64,000 nucleotides of DNA. Source: WLND01 sp040398845 (lineage in GTDB: Bacteria; Actinomycetota; Actinomycetes; S36-B12). This document shows positions 15,626 through 25,144 of this stretch, in pieces (the first letter of the stretch is position 1; each line of letters begins with the position of its first letter). The translations under genes were made by a program, and so were the position numbers. The notes beneath the pieces are model-generated. The model was not told where the DNA came from. It ran no database searches and worked only from the letters and a program-made list of their open reading frames with translations. Where the stretch lies: the NCBI GenBank assembly GCA_040398845.1, contig JBBATH010000003.1, positions 186,001 to 250,000 on the forward strand, written 5' to 3'.

Positions 15626-16858
15626 GTGGATTCGTGGAGCGTGCCCCCAGTACCGTCCGTGCCCGGCCTCAGCAGGGGGCTTGACCTTTATGACACGGCG
15701 ACCGGTACCGTTCGGCCAACTGAGCCGGGACCAGTCGCCCGCATGTACGTCTGCGGTATCACCCCGTATGACGCCACCCACATGGGGCACGCTGCTACCT
15801 ACGTCGCGTTCGATATCGTCCAGCGCGTGTGGCTCGATGCTGGTCACGACGTCCACTACGTCCAGAACGTCACCGATATTGATGACCCGCTCCTTGAGCG
15901 AGCCGCCGCGACCGGCCAGGACTGGCGGGTCATCGCCGATCGTGAAATTGCCCTGTTTCGCGAGGACATGTCAGCGCTCAATGTCATCCCGCCGCGCGAT
16001 TATCTCGGCGCCGTCGAATCGATCCCGTCGGTCGCCCGCTACGTCGAGGATCTTCAGGTCAAGGGGGCCATCTACGCGGTTGACGATGACCTCTATTTTT
16101 CCGTCCATGCCGATCCGAGGTTCGGGACCGTTGCCAATCTCGACGAGGCGCAGATGATCGCCGAGTTTGCCGAGCGCGGCGGCGACCCCGATCGGCCCGG
16201 CAAGCGACATCCACTCGACTGCCTCGTCTGGCAGGACGCCCGTCCCGACGAACCGGCGTGGGACACAACGTTGGGTCATGGAAGGCCGGGCTGGCACATT
16301 GAGTGCGTGGCCATCGCGCTCGACACTCTCGGCATGACGATCGACGTCCAAGGCGGTGGCAGCGACCTCGCCTTTCCGCACCATGAGATGGGTGCATCCG
16401 AGGCGCAGGTGCTCACCGGCGAGTGGCCCTATGCCCGCCACTACACCCACGCCGGGATGGTGGCGTGGCAGGGGCACAAGATGTCGAAGTCTCGGGGAAA
16501 CCTCGTGTTTGTCTCGCAACTGCGTCGCGATGGCTATGACCCCGCGGCCATCCGGCTCGCCCTCCTTGCACATCACTACCGCTCGAACTGGGCATGGACG
16601 GAGCAGGGCCTCACCGGCGCCGAGGAGCGACTCGCCCTGTGGCAGCAGGCGGTGGCGCGACCCGCGGGCACTGATGCAGCACCCGTGATCGCGCGGGTGC
16701 GTGAATACCTGAGCAATGACATGCAGTGCCCAGCGGCACTTGATGTCATTGATGGGTGGGCGATGGATCAGCAGGAGGGCACGGGCACCGATCCCGTGGC
16801 GCCGGGGCTTATCGCGACGATGTGCGAGGCACTGCTCGGTGTACGTCTTCACGCATGA
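15626..16858 (+). CDS. mshC: Cysteine:GlcN-Ins ligase (mycothiol biosynthesis)
   Basis: MshC joins cysteine to 1D-myo-inositol 2-amino-2-deoxy-alpha-D-glucopyranoside using ATP, the penultimate step of mycothiol synthesis. The 410-residue protein has the class I synthetase HIGH-type motif HMGH at 52-55 (in YVCGITPYDATHMGHAATY), a zinc-binding Cys early in that block, and KMSKS at 285-289. It is shorter than cysteinyl-tRNA synthetase and lacks the C-terminal tRNA-binding region. Length plus the upstream DUF3090/SCO1664 genes indicate MshC and not CysS. GTG start. It converges with gnd with only 6 bases between stops. Confidence 0.93.
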   Translation: MDSWSVPPVPSVPGLSRGLDLYDTATGTVRPTEPGPVARMYVCGITPYDATHMGHAATYVAFDIVQRVWLDAGHDVHYVQNVTDIDDPLLERAAATGQDWRVIADREIALFREDMSALNVIPPRDYLGAVESIPSVARYVEDLQVKGAIYAVDDDLYFSVHADPRFGTVANLDEAQMIAEFAERGGDPDRPGKRHPLDCLVWQDARPDEPAWDTTLGHGRPGWHIECVAIALDTLGMTIDVQGGGSDLAFPHHEMGASEAQVLTGEWPYARHYTHAGMVAWQGHKMSKSRGNLVFVSQLRRDGYDPAAIRLALLAHHYRSNWAWTEQGLTGAEERLALWQQAVARPAGTDAAPVIARVREYLSNDMQCPAALDVIDGWAMDQQEGTGTDPVAPGLIATMCEALLGVRLHA

Positions 16859-16864
16859 CGCATG

Positions 16865-17917
16865 TTAGGTAGCGGCTGGGGTGACCTTCTCGTCGTGTCC
16901 ACCGAACTCCTTGCGCATTGCGCTGAGGATCTGTCGAGCGAACATCGCTGACCCCTGTGATTCGAAGCGCTCGTACAGCGCAGCCGTAAGCACGGGGGCC
17001 GGTACGCCTTCCTCGATTGCGGCGAGCGCGGTCCAACGTCCCTCGCCGCTGTCGGATACCCGGCCGCTGAATTCGGCGAGTTCATGCGACTCCTGCAGGG
17101 CCGCGGCAGTGAGATCAAGCAGCCATGAGCCCACGACGCTGCCACGCCGCCACACCTCGGCGACCGCGGGCACATCGATGTCGTACTGGTAGAACTGCGG
17201 TTCGCTCATGGGCGCTGTCTCGGCGTCGGCGTCGCGTGCGTGCATCCCAGCATCGGCATGCTTGAGGATGTTCAGGCCCTCGGCGTACGCTGCCATCAGC
17301 CCGTACTCGATCCCGTTGTGGACCATTTTTACGAAGTGACCGGCGCCGCTGGGGCCGCAGTGCAGCCAGCCACGCTCCTCTGGAGCGATATCGCCGGTGC
17401 GTCCGGGGGTGCGCTCCGCAGTCTGGAACCCGGGGCCGATGGTGTCCCATAGCCCGGCCAGGCGCGTGACGGTCGCGTTAGGACCGCCAATCATGAGGCA
17501 GTACCCACGCTCGAGGCCCCACACACCTCCAGACGTCCCGACGTCGAGGTAGTCGATGCCTGCGCCTGCGCTCGCCTGGCCCCTGCGGATGTCGTCGCGG
17601 TAGTAGGAGTTGCCGCCGTCGATGATGCAGTCGCCAGGGGACAGGAGCGTGATCAGTTCGGTGACGACGGATTCGGTGATGTGGCCTGCGGGCACCATGA
17701 CCCAGACGGTTCGTGGAGCGGGGAGCGCCCCGACGAGTTCCACGAGGCTTGATGCGCCAGTCGCTCCATCGGCAACGAGATCAACGACGGCATCCGGGGC
17801 GCGGTCGAAGACCACGACATGGTGACCGTCGCGCATTGCCCGCCTGGAGAGGTTGGCTCCCATGCGGCCAAGACCGACCATTCCGAGCGATATGCGTCCT
17901 TCGGCGAGCGTGGTCAC
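16865..17917 (-). CDS. gnd: 6-phosphogluconate dehydrogenase, decarboxylating
   Basis: This 350-residue enzyme oxidises 6-phosphogluconate to ribulose 5-phosphate, CO2 and NAD(P)H in the pentose phosphate pathway. A Rossmann motif GMVGLGRMGANL lies near 13-24. The substrate and catalytic block IDGGNSYYRDD is followed by DVGTSGGVWGLERGYCLMIGG, and the helix GAGHFVKMVHNGIEYGLMAAYAEG contains the catalytic Lys and the N-x-x-E pattern. It is the shorter bacterial form (about 330-350 rather than 470 residues), often NAD-preferring. GTG start with CAGGAG upstream. It diverges from pgi. Confidence 0.92.
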   Translation of the reverse strand: MTTLAEGRISLGMVGLGRMGANLSRRAMRDGHHVVVFDRAPDAVVDLVADGATGASSLVELVGALPAPRTVWVMVPAGHITESVVTELITLLSPGDCIIDGGNSYYRDDIRRGQASAGAGIDYLDVGTSGGVWGLERGYCLMIGGPNATVTRLAGLWDTIGPGFQTAERTPGRTGDIAPEERGWLHCGPSGAGHFVKMVHNGIEYGLMAAYAEGLNILKHADAGMHARDADAETAPMSEPQFYQYDIDVPAVAEVWRRGSVVGSWLLDLTAAALQESHELAEFSGRVSDSGEGRWTALAAIEEGVPAPVLTAALYERFESQGSAMFARQILSAMRKEFGGHDEKVTPAAT

Positions 17918-17984
17918 GACGACTCCTGTTGCTTGATTGGGCCGGGCTGGCTCCTGATAGGAACGCTAGTGGAAGGCTGCGGGC

Positions 17985-19613
17985 ATGACGAATGTGTTTG
18001 CTGCCGACCCGACTATCGCCCCTGCATGGGCGGAACTCGCCTTACTGCGCGATTCGAGCCGCACCGTGAGTGTGCGAGACCTGCTGGACGCTGACCCGTC
18101 GAGATGCGACAAATTCGCCGTCGCAGCTGCCGGCATCAACCTGGACATGTCCCGCCAGCGGGTCGATTCGCACATCCTTGACGCCCTTGTGTCCCTAGCC
18201 GTCCAGCAACGAGTCCTTGAGCACCGCGATGCGATGCTCGCAGGAGAGCACGTGAACACCACGGAGGACAGGGCGGTGCTCCACACGGCACTTCGCCTGC
18301 CGCCGGGATCGTCACTGGTGACCGGCGGCCGCGATGTTGCCGCCGATGTCGCGGAGGTGCTCGGCCGGATGTCCTCGTGGGCCCAAGATGTGCGAACGGG
18401 CGAGTGGCGCGGATCGACAGGAGAGCGCATCACCGACGTTGTCAACATCGGCATCGGGGGCTCGGACCTCGGCCCAGCGATGGCGTATCTGGCCCTACGC
18501 CATTACAGCGACCGCGCGATCAACTGCCACTTCGTCTCAAATGTCGACCCCACCGACCTCACCGAGGTCCTGCGGCCGCTCGACCCAGCGACAACACTGT
18601 TCATTATTGCCTCGAAGACCTTCACGACGCAGGAGACGATGACCAACGCCTCGGCTGCGCGTAACTGGGTCGTAGGCGCCCATGGTGAGGAGGCCGTGAG
18701 CCGTCATTTCGTCGCCGTTTCGACGAACGCCGAGCTCGTCACCGCGTTCGGCATCGACCCCGCACACATGTTCGGCTTCTGGGACTGGGTCGGCGGTCGT
18801 TATTCAATGGAGTCGGCCATCGGACTGTCAACGATGGTCGCGATCGGTCCAGAGAACTTCAGATCGATGCTCGATGGATTCCACGCGATGGACGTCCATT
18901 TCGCGACTGCCGACCCGAGCGATAACCTGCCAATTCTTATGGGCCTCGTCGCTGTCTGGAATCGCGACTTCCTCGACATCCCGACGATCGCCGTGCTTCC
19001 GTATTCGCAGTACCTCGCAAGGTTCCCGGCCTACCTACAGCAGCTCACGATGGAGAGCAACGGCAAGAGCGTGCGCGCTGACGGCTCGCTATCCTCGTGC
19101 CCGACCGGGGCGATCGTGTGGGGTGAGCCCGGTACAAATGGCCAGCACTCGTTCTACCAGCTGCTCCACCAGGGCACGAGCACCGTTGCGTGTGATGTCA
19201 TCGTCGTAACCCGGACCCCGAACCCGCTTGGTCGCCAGCAGGACATGCTCGTCGCGAATGCCCTCGCGCAGGCATCAGTGCTAGCACGCGGACGGACGGC
19301 TGATGAAGTACGTGGGGAAGGCACCCCCGAGGAGCTCGTCGCCCATAAGGCCATGCCCGGCAACCGGCCCACCTCTGTCCTCATGATCGAGGAGCTCAAC
19401 CCGTACACGCTCGGGGCCCTCGTCGCCCTTTACGAGCACAGCGTCTTTGTTCAGGGGGCCGTGTGGGGCATCAACTCATTCGACCAATGGGGGGTCGAGC
19501 TCGGCAAGAAGGTCGCGCTCGGGATCCTCGACGCTATCGAGACGGGCCAGCCAACATCGGTCAGCGACCCAGCATCGGCGCGTTCGATCGAACGGTATCT
19601 CACCCTCAGGTAG
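17985..19613 (+). CDS. pgi: Glucose-6-phosphate isomerase
   Basis: This 542-residue enzyme interconverts glucose 6-phosphate and fructose 6-phosphate in the cytoplasm. Signature 1 is visible as VNIGIGGSDLGPAMAYLAL, the phosphate-binding loop as ASKTFTTQETMTNA, the catalytic region as GRYSMESAIGL, and the second signature as GKKVALGILDAIETG near the end. The length is typical. ATG 17985 is preceded by GGAAGG at good spacing. It is divergent from gnd with 67 bases between, so upper glycolysis and the oxidative pentose phosphate branch may share a control region. Confidence 0.95.
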   Translation: MTNVFAADPTIAPAWAELALLRDSSRTVSVRDLLDADPSRCDKFAVAAAGINLDMSRQRVDSHILDALVSLAVQQRVLEHRDAMLAGEHVNTTEDRAVLHTALRLPPGSSLVTGGRDVAADVAEVLGRMSSWAQDVRTGEWRGSTGERITDVVNIGIGGSDLGPAMAYLALRHYSDRAINCHFVSNVDPTDLTEVLRPLDPATTLFIIASKTFTTQETMTNASAARNWVVGAHGEEAVSRHFVAVSTNAELVTAFGIDPAHMFGFWDWVGGRYSMESAIGLSTMVAIGPENFRSMLDGFHAMDVHFATADPSDNLPILMGLVAVWNRDFLDIPTIAVLPYSQYLARFPAYLQQLTMESNGKSVRADGSLSSCPTGAIVWGEPGTNGQHSFYQLLHQGTSTVACDVIVVTRTPNPLGRQQDMLVANALAQASVLARGRTADEVRGEGTPEELVAHKAMPGNRPTSVLMIEELNPYTLGALVALYEHSVFVQGAVWGINSFDQWGVELGKKVALGILDAIETGQPTSVSDPASARSIERYLTLR

Positions 19614-19742
19614 CGCCGACGTTGTCGTGCTGGAAGCCGCAGTTCGCAAGGGACGCATAGCGCTTATTGCTACGGCACTCATGGTCCGGTGCGTGAGCAG
19701 CACGTGGCCGCAGGCGGGCCAGTACGACTTTCTTCACCGGGA

Positions 19743-20591
19743 TTACGTGTCGTCTGCGCGTCGACGCAGGTAGCGCTCGAATTCGCGGGCGATGGCTTCG
19801 CCACTCGCCTCGGGGAGGTCAGCTGTGTCGCGGGCCTCTTCAAGTTGATGCACGTAGTCAGCGACCTCATCGTCCTCTGACGCGAGCTCATCGACGCCCG
19901 TCTCCCAGGCTCGCGACTCCTCGACGAGGTCGCCAAGAGGTACCGGAACGTCGAGCAGGTCCTCGACCCGACGGATGAGCGCCAGGGTGGCCTTTGGGCA
20001 GGGTGGCTGTGCGACGTAGTGGGGGACCGAGGCCCATAGTGAGACGGCCGGGATACCGAACTGTCCGCAGGCATCCTGGATGACGCCGACGATTCCGGTC
20101 GGGCCTTCATATTGGGGCGTCTCAAGGTTCATCGACGCGATGAGTGCGAGGTCGGTGGTGGTGCCGATGACCGGAACGGGCCGAGTATGCGGAGTGTCGG
20201 AGAGCAGGGCCCCGAGGGTGATGACCATTCGGACATCGAGTTCGGCGGCGAGGCCGAGGATCTCGCGAACGAACTGCTGCCACTTCATGTTCGGTTCGAT
20301 GCCTTGGACAAGCACGATGTCGCGTGGGTAGAGCGGTACTCGCGCTATGTAGAGCCTAGTGCTCGGCCAAGTGAGCTGCCGTGTTCCATCCTCGCTGATC
20401 GCGATGTTCGGTCGATTCACCTGATAGTCGTAGTACTCCTCGGCGTCGAGATCGACAAGCGGCTGGGCATCCCAGATATCTCGGAGATGGGCGATGGCCC
20501 CTGAGGCCGCCTCGCCAGCGTCGTTCCAGCCCTCGAAGGCCGCGATGAGGACGGGATCGACGAGTCCGGGCAGGTCATCGACCTCGATCAA
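19743..20591 (-). CDS. PAC2 (proteasome assembly chaperone 2) family protein
   Basis: This 282-residue protein matches the PAC2/DUF75 family. It opens with DLPGLVDPVLIAAFEGWNDAGEAASGAI, continues with VVLV-type strands around EPNMKWQQFVREIL and MVITLGALLSDTPHTRPVPV, and has VSLWASVPHYVAQPPCPKATLALI. The C-terminal 60 residues are acidic and coiled-coil-like. Eukaryotic and archaeal relatives help assemble 20S proteasomes; the actinobacterial role is unproven, but the gene sits about 10 kb from the proteasome locus (Rv2125 in M. tuberculosis). TTG start at 20591, overlapping the end of the hydrolase gene by 4 bases. Confidence 0.87.
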   Translation of the reverse strand: MIEVDDLPGLVDPVLIAAFEGWNDAGEAASGAIAHLRDIWDAQPLVDLDAEEYYDYQVNRPNIAISEDGTRQLTWPSTRLYIARVPLYPRDIVLVQGIEPNMKWQQFVREILGLAAELDVRMVITLGALLSDTPHTRPVPVIGTTTDLALIASMNLETPQYEGPTGIVGVIQDACGQFGIPAVSLWASVPHYVAQPPCPKATLALIRRVEDLLDVPVPLGDLVEESRAWETGVDELASEDDEVADYVHQLEEARDTADLPEASGEAIAREFERYLRRRADDT

Positions 20592-21511
20592 GCGCTGACT
20601 CCCAATGTGTCGGTGACGCCTGGCAGTTGACTGCCTCGCGCGAGCTTGCCCGAGGTGGATTCTACGAGATTATCGATAAGTCCTGCGACGAGCGCCGGCC
20701 ATTGCAATGGGACGTCATGCAAGGCTCCATGCCAACGCTGGACAAGCGCGTGCGACATCCGCTGTGCCCGCTCGATGACTCGCAGTCGTGACTCGTCGGA
20801 CTGCACCCCGTGCGGCTCGCAGAAGATCGCCCACAGAGGTAGGCGGACGCTCTCGGCATCAGGCCATGGGTCGTAGTCAAGAAGTCCTGAAAGCACGGAC
20901 ATGTGGCGATCGACGCCGATCACGGTGCGTGCCGTGCCATCAGGATGAACCAAGTAGGTGGGGACGAGGGCCTCCTGCGCCTCAGCTGACCAAGCCTCGC
21001 CCATACCGCGGGCCAGGATCATCCAGATCTCGTCGATCGCAATGCCAAGCTCCGGTGGCCGGAGGCGCTCCAACAGAGCTTCGCGAATTGCCGGGTCTGA
21101 GCCCGGCAGGCGAGGGGCACTCGGTGTCGAGAGCCCGCCGTCGATAAGGCAGCAGGACTCGACGAGGTCCGGTGCAGCGGCAGCGACACGCAGTGCGACG
21201 GCACCGCCCCACGAGTGTCCGACGACGTGGATACTCGGGTAGGCAAGCAACTCCGCAAGTTCGATAACGTCGCGGGCACACCGGTCGACCGAGTAGTCGG
21301 CTCGCGGCCCGGCGGTCGACACCCCATGACCGCGTTGATCGATCGTGACGACGGGTGCGTAGCGCATCCGCGCGACCACGGGGTCCCAGAAACGGCGCTG
21401 CTGCGAAAGGCCATGTAGGAGAACCACCGGGGCGCCAGTCGCACCCGCAGGCGCGTGGACTGACGCAGTGCTCACGAGTCCGTCGGAGGTCCTGAGCGTC
21501 ACATCCGTCAT
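20588..21511 (-). CDS. Alpha/beta hydrolase
   Basis: This 307-residue cytoplasmic enzyme has LLHGLSQQRRFWDPV (oxyanion region, 31-46), DQRGHGVS and the nucleophile elbow VVGHSWGG with Ser100. The likely catalytic His is near the C terminus in WHGALHDVPLQWP. There is no signal peptide. It lies upstream of, and overlaps, the PAC2 gene by 4 bases, so the two are co-expressed. The general fold is certain; the substrate is unknown. Confidence 0.86.
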   Translation of the reverse strand: MTDVTLRTSDGLVSTASVHAPAGATGAPVVLLHGLSQQRRFWDPVVARMRYAPVVTIDQRGHGVSTAGPRADYSVDRCARDVIELAELLAYPSIHVVGHSWGGAVALRVAAAAPDLVESCCLIDGGLSTPSAPRLPGSDPAIREALLERLRPPELGIAIDEIWMILARGMGEAWSAEAQEALVPTYLVHPDGTARTVIGVDRHMSVLSGLLDYDPWPDAESVRLPLWAIFCEPHGVQSDESRLRVIERAQRMSHALVQRWHGALHDVPLQWPALVAGLIDNLVESTSGKLARGSQLPGVTDTLGVSA

Positions 21512-21630
21512 CGTGCGTGCCTTGTCGAGGGGTGGGCCGATTCTGTGCTCGATTGCTTACGCCGTGTCACGTGCTTCACGCTATCGCGTGAGCGGGCGGC
21601 GCGTGACTCCCTCGGTAGACTTGCGCCACT

Positions 21631-24600
21631 ATGACCCTCCAGACTACGTCGCTCCGCACGGCCCTTTCCACCCGAGTCGTGGTGGCCGATGGCGCGATGG
21701 GCACGATGCTCCAGGCCGCTGATCCGTCCCTCGACGACTTCGAGGGGTACGAGGGCTGCAATGAGATCCTCAACATCACGAGGCCCGACATCGTCGCGTC
21801 CGTGCACGATGCCTACTTCGAGGTCGGAGTCGACTGCGTCGAAACGAACACCTTCGGTGCGAACTTCGCGAACCTCGCCGAGTACGACATTGAGGACCGC
21901 ATCTACGAACTCGCACGCGCCGGTGCCGTCATCGCCCGCACTTCGGCCGATGCTTGGTCGACGCCCGAGCACCCGCGGTGGGTGCTCGGATCGGTCGGTC
22001 CCGGGACGAAACTGCCCTCGCTCGGCCACGCCCCCTTCGCACACCTGCGCGATGCCTACGAAATCCAGGTCGCCGGCATGATTGAGGGGGGCGTCGATGC
22101 CATCCTCATCGAGACCGCCCAGGACCTCCTCCAGGCGAAGGCAGCCCTCCTCGGTGCGCGACGGGCACTCTCCGCATCCGGCGCCGACCTGCCGCTCATC
22201 GCGCAGGTGACCGTCGAGACGACCGGCACCATGCTCCTCGGAACCGAGATTGGTGCGGCGCTCACGGCGCTCGAGCCGCTCGGAATCGACATGATTGGTC
22301 TCAATTGCGCAACTGGGCCGAGCGAGATGAGCGAGCATCTGCGCACCCTCTCGCGCACCGCGCGCATCGGCATATCCGCGATGCCGAACGCCGGCCTTCC
22401 GATCCTCACATCCCACGGCGCCTACTACCCACTCAGCGCCGAAGAGCTCGCCGACGCGCACGAGGCCTTTGTCCGCGACTATGGCCTTGGCCTCGTCGGC
22501 GGCTGCTGCGGCACCACGCCGGCACACCTGAAGGCGGTCGTTGACCGGATTCGCGGCCGGGAGATTTCGCCACGCTTCCCGCAGTCGGACGCCTCTGCCG
22601 CCTCGCTCTACCAAGCGGTGCCGTTCCGGCAGGACACCACGTACCTGTCGATTGGCGAGCGCACGAACGCGAACGGCTCGCGGGCCTTCCGTGACGCCAT
22701 GCTTGAGCAGCGCTGGGATGACTGCGTCGAAATCGCTCGCGCGCAGATACGCGACGGCTCTCACCTGCTCGACGTGTGCATCGACTACGTGGGCCGCGAT
22801 GGCGTGAACGACATGAAGGAGATCGCGAGTCGGTTCGCGACCGCATCCACCCTCCCGCTCGTCCTCGACTCCACCGAGCCGGCAGTCCTCCAGGCGGGCC
22901 TAGAAATGCTCGGCGGGCGTGCTGTGATCAACTCGGTCAACTACGAGGACGGCGATGGTCCCGAGTCGCGTTTTGCGCGAATCATGGCGCTCGTGCAGGA
23001 GCACGGTGCAGCAGTCGTCGCGCTCACGATCGACGAGGAGGGCCAGGCCCGCACCGCGGAGTGGAAGGTGCGGGTCGCTGACCGACTCATCCGCGACCTC
23101 ACGACGAACTACGGGATGAAGGTCGAGGACATCCTCGTCGACACCCTCACCTTTCCAATCGCTACCGGTCAGGAGGAGACGAGGCGGGACGGCATCGAGA
23201 CCATCGAGGCGATCCGGCAGCTCAAGGCCCTGCACCCGACCGTCCAGACCACTCTCGGGCTGTCGAATGTGTCGTTCGGGCTCAACCCGGCCGCCCGTCA
23301 GGTGCTCAACTCGGTGTTTCTCCATGAGTGCGTTCAGGCGGGCCTTGACTCCGCGATCGTCCACGCATCGAAGATCCTGCCAATGAGTCGCATCCCCGAC
23401 GAGCAGCGCGAGGTTGCTCTCGACCTTGTCTACGACCGTCGCCGGCTCAATGCCGAGGGGTTCGTCGAATACGACCCCCTTCAGGTGTATCTCCAACTCT
23501 TCGAGGGCGTCGAAGCGAAATCCCTGTCGGCGACCCGCGCCGAGGAGCTCGCTGGTCTCCCGCTGTTCGACCGGCTTGAGCGTCGGATCATCGACGGCGA
23601 GCGACAGGGCCTCGAGGCTGATCTTGACGAAGCGCTGAGCGAGAAACCAGCGCTCGCAATCGTGAACGACACTCTGCTGTCAGGTATGAAGGTCGTCGGT
23701 GATCTCTTCGGCTCGGGTCAGATGCAGTTGCCGTTCGTCCTGCAAAGTGCCGAGGTCATGAAGACCGCCGTCGCCTACCTCGAACCACATATGGAGCGAA
23801 CCGACGAGGCTGGCAAGGGCACCATGGTGCTCGCAACTGTGAAGGGCGATGTCCACGACATCGGCAAGAACCTTGTCGACATTATCCTGAGTAACAACGG
23901 CTACACCGTCGTGAACATCGGCATCAAGCAGCCAATCTCCGCGATCATCGAGGCGGCGGAGAGCAGCAATGCCGACGCCATCGGCATGAGTGGCCTCCTT
24001 GTGAAGAGCACGGTGATCATGAAGGAGAACCTCGAGGAGCTCAACACCCGAGGGATTGCCGAGCGGTATCCCGTACTCCTCGGTGGGGCGGCGCTCACCC
24101 GTGCCTTCGTCGAGCAGGACCTTGCAGACATTTACGACGGTGATGTCCGATACGCACGCGATGCATTCGAGGGCTTGCGGCTCATGGACACCGTCATGGC
24201 TATCAAGAGGGGCGAGCCCGGGGCGGTGTTGCCGGAACGCAGAGCCCGCCGCGTGAAATCGGTCGCGGCAACTCTGGCCGTCACTGAGCCGCAACATATG
24301 CCGGCGCGCTCTGATGTCGCCCATAATGTTTCGGTGCCCACGGCGCCATTTCTTGGCGAGCGGGTCGTGAGGGGAATCTCCCTCGCCGAGTACACGCCCT
24401 ATCTCGACGAGCGGGCACTGTTCCTTGGCCAGTGGGGCCTGAAGCCGACTCGCGGCGACGGCGCGTCGTACGAGCAGCTCGTCGAGGAACAGGGGCGTCC
24501 ACGCCTTCGAATGTGGCTCGACCGGATCCACACCGAGGGACTCATCGAGCCCGCAGTCGTGTACGGCTACTTCCCCTGCCACTCTGACGGAGACGACCTC

Positions 24601-25140
24601 GTCATTGAATGGCATGACGGGCCAGATGTCGGCCAGGAGCGGGCGCGCTTCCCCTTCCCGCGTCAGCGGCGAGACCGGCATCTGTGTCTCGCCGACTTCT
24701 TCCGCGCCAAGGACTCGGGTGAGCCCGACGTAGTAGCGTTCACGATCGTCACGATGGGCCAAGCGGCATCTGAGGCTACCGCGAAGCTGTTCGAGGCTGA
24801 CGCCTACCGCGACTATCTCGAGCTGCACGGACTCTCGGTGCAACTCACCGAGGCCCTCGCCGAGTACTGGCATGCGCGGGTCCGCGAAGAACTCGGGCTC
24901 GGACTCGAGGACAACCCCGACATGGAGGCACTCATCGCCAAGCAGGGCTACCGCGGCTCGAGGTACTCATTCGGCTACCCCGCCTGCCCCGACCTCGAGC
25001 AGCAGAGAATGCTGTGCGACCTACTGCGCCCGGAGCGGATCGGGGTCGAGCTGTCCGAGGAGTTCCAACTGCATCCGGAGCAGTCGACGAGCGCGATCAT
25101 CGTCCATCACCCGGAGGCAAAGTATTTCAACGCCGGCTGA
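21631..25140 (+). CDS. metH: Cobalamin-dependent methionine synthase
   Basis: This 1169-residue enzyme transfers a methyl group from methyltetrahydrofolate to homocysteine through cobalamin. The domains run in order. The homocysteine-binding barrel (about 1-310) has zinc ligands C226 (LNCATGP) and C292/C293 (GGCCGTTP). The pterin-binding domain spans about 330-600. The cobalamin cap and Rossmann region have the base-off His H742 in DVHDIGKN. The AdoMet reactivation domain (about 850-1169) ends in YFNAG. All four modules are intact. A TAGACT lies 9 bases before the ATG. No cobalamin riboswitch is visible in the short upstream gap. It corresponds to Rv2124c. Confidence 0.96.
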   Translation: MTLQTTSLRTALSTRVVVADGAMGTMLQAADPSLDDFEGYEGCNEILNITRPDIVASVHDAYFEVGVDCVETNTFGANFANLAEYDIEDRIYELARAGAVIARTSADAWSTPEHPRWVLGSVGPGTKLPSLGHAPFAHLRDAYEIQVAGMIEGGVDAILIETAQDLLQAKAALLGARRALSASGADLPLIAQVTVETTGTMLLGTEIGAALTALEPLGIDMIGLNCATGPSEMSEHLRTLSRTARIGISAMPNAGLPILTSHGAYYPLSAEELADAHEAFVRDYGLGLVGGCCGTTPAHLKAVVDRIRGREISPRFPQSDASAASLYQAVPFRQDTTYLSIGERTNANGSRAFRDAMLEQRWDDCVEIARAQIRDGSHLLDVCIDYVGRDGVNDMKEIASRFATASTLPLVLDSTEPAVLQAGLEMLGGRAVINSVNYEDGDGPESRFARIMALVQEHGAAVVALTIDEEGQARTAEWKVRVADRLIRDLTTNYGMKVEDILVDTLTFPIATGQEETRRDGIETIEAIRQLKALHPTVQTTLGLSNVSFGLNPAARQVLNSVFLHECVQAGLDSAIVHASKILPMSRIPDEQREVALDLVYDRRRLNAEGFVEYDPLQVYLQLFEGVEAKSLSATRAEELAGLPLFDRLERRIIDGERQGLEADLDEALSEKPALAIVNDTLLSGMKVVGDLFGSGQMQLPFVLQSAEVMKTAVAYLEPHMERTDEAGKGTMVLATVKGDVHDIGKNLVDIILSNNGYTVVNIGIKQPISAIIEAAESSNADAIGMSGLLVKSTVIMKENLEELNTRGIAERYPVLLGGAALTRAFVEQDLADIYDGDVRYARDAFEGLRLMDTVMAIKRGEPGAVLPERRARRVKSVAATLAVTEPQHMPARSDVAHNVSVPTAPFLGERVVRGISLAEYTPYLDERALFLGQWGLKPTRGDGASYEQLVEEQGRPRLRMWLDRIHTEGLIEPAVVYGYFPCHSDGDDLVIEWHDGPDVGQERARFPFPRQRRDRHLCLADFFRAKDSGEPDVVAFTIVTMGQAASEATAKLFEADAYRDYLELHGLSVQLTEALAEYWHARVREELGLGLEDNPDMEALIAKQGYRGSRYSFGYPACPDLEQQRMLCDLLRPERIGVELSEEFQLHPEQSTSAIIVHHPEAKYFNAG

Positions 25141-25144
25141 GGGT

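Noticed and set aside
15626..16858. Cysteinyl-tRNA synthetase (cysS)
   Set aside because: At 410 residues it lacks the C-terminal tRNA-binding part, and the DUF3090/SCO1664 neighbours mark mshC.
21512..21630. Cobalamin riboswitch before metH
   Set aside because: The gap is only about 120 bases and no B12-box-like sequence is seen.
21508..22764. 418-residue minus-strand frame
   Set aside because: Antisense shadow of metH caused by GC-rich codon positions; no domain is recognisable.
23680..24873. 397-residue minus-strand frame
   Set aside because: Also an antisense shadow of metH.
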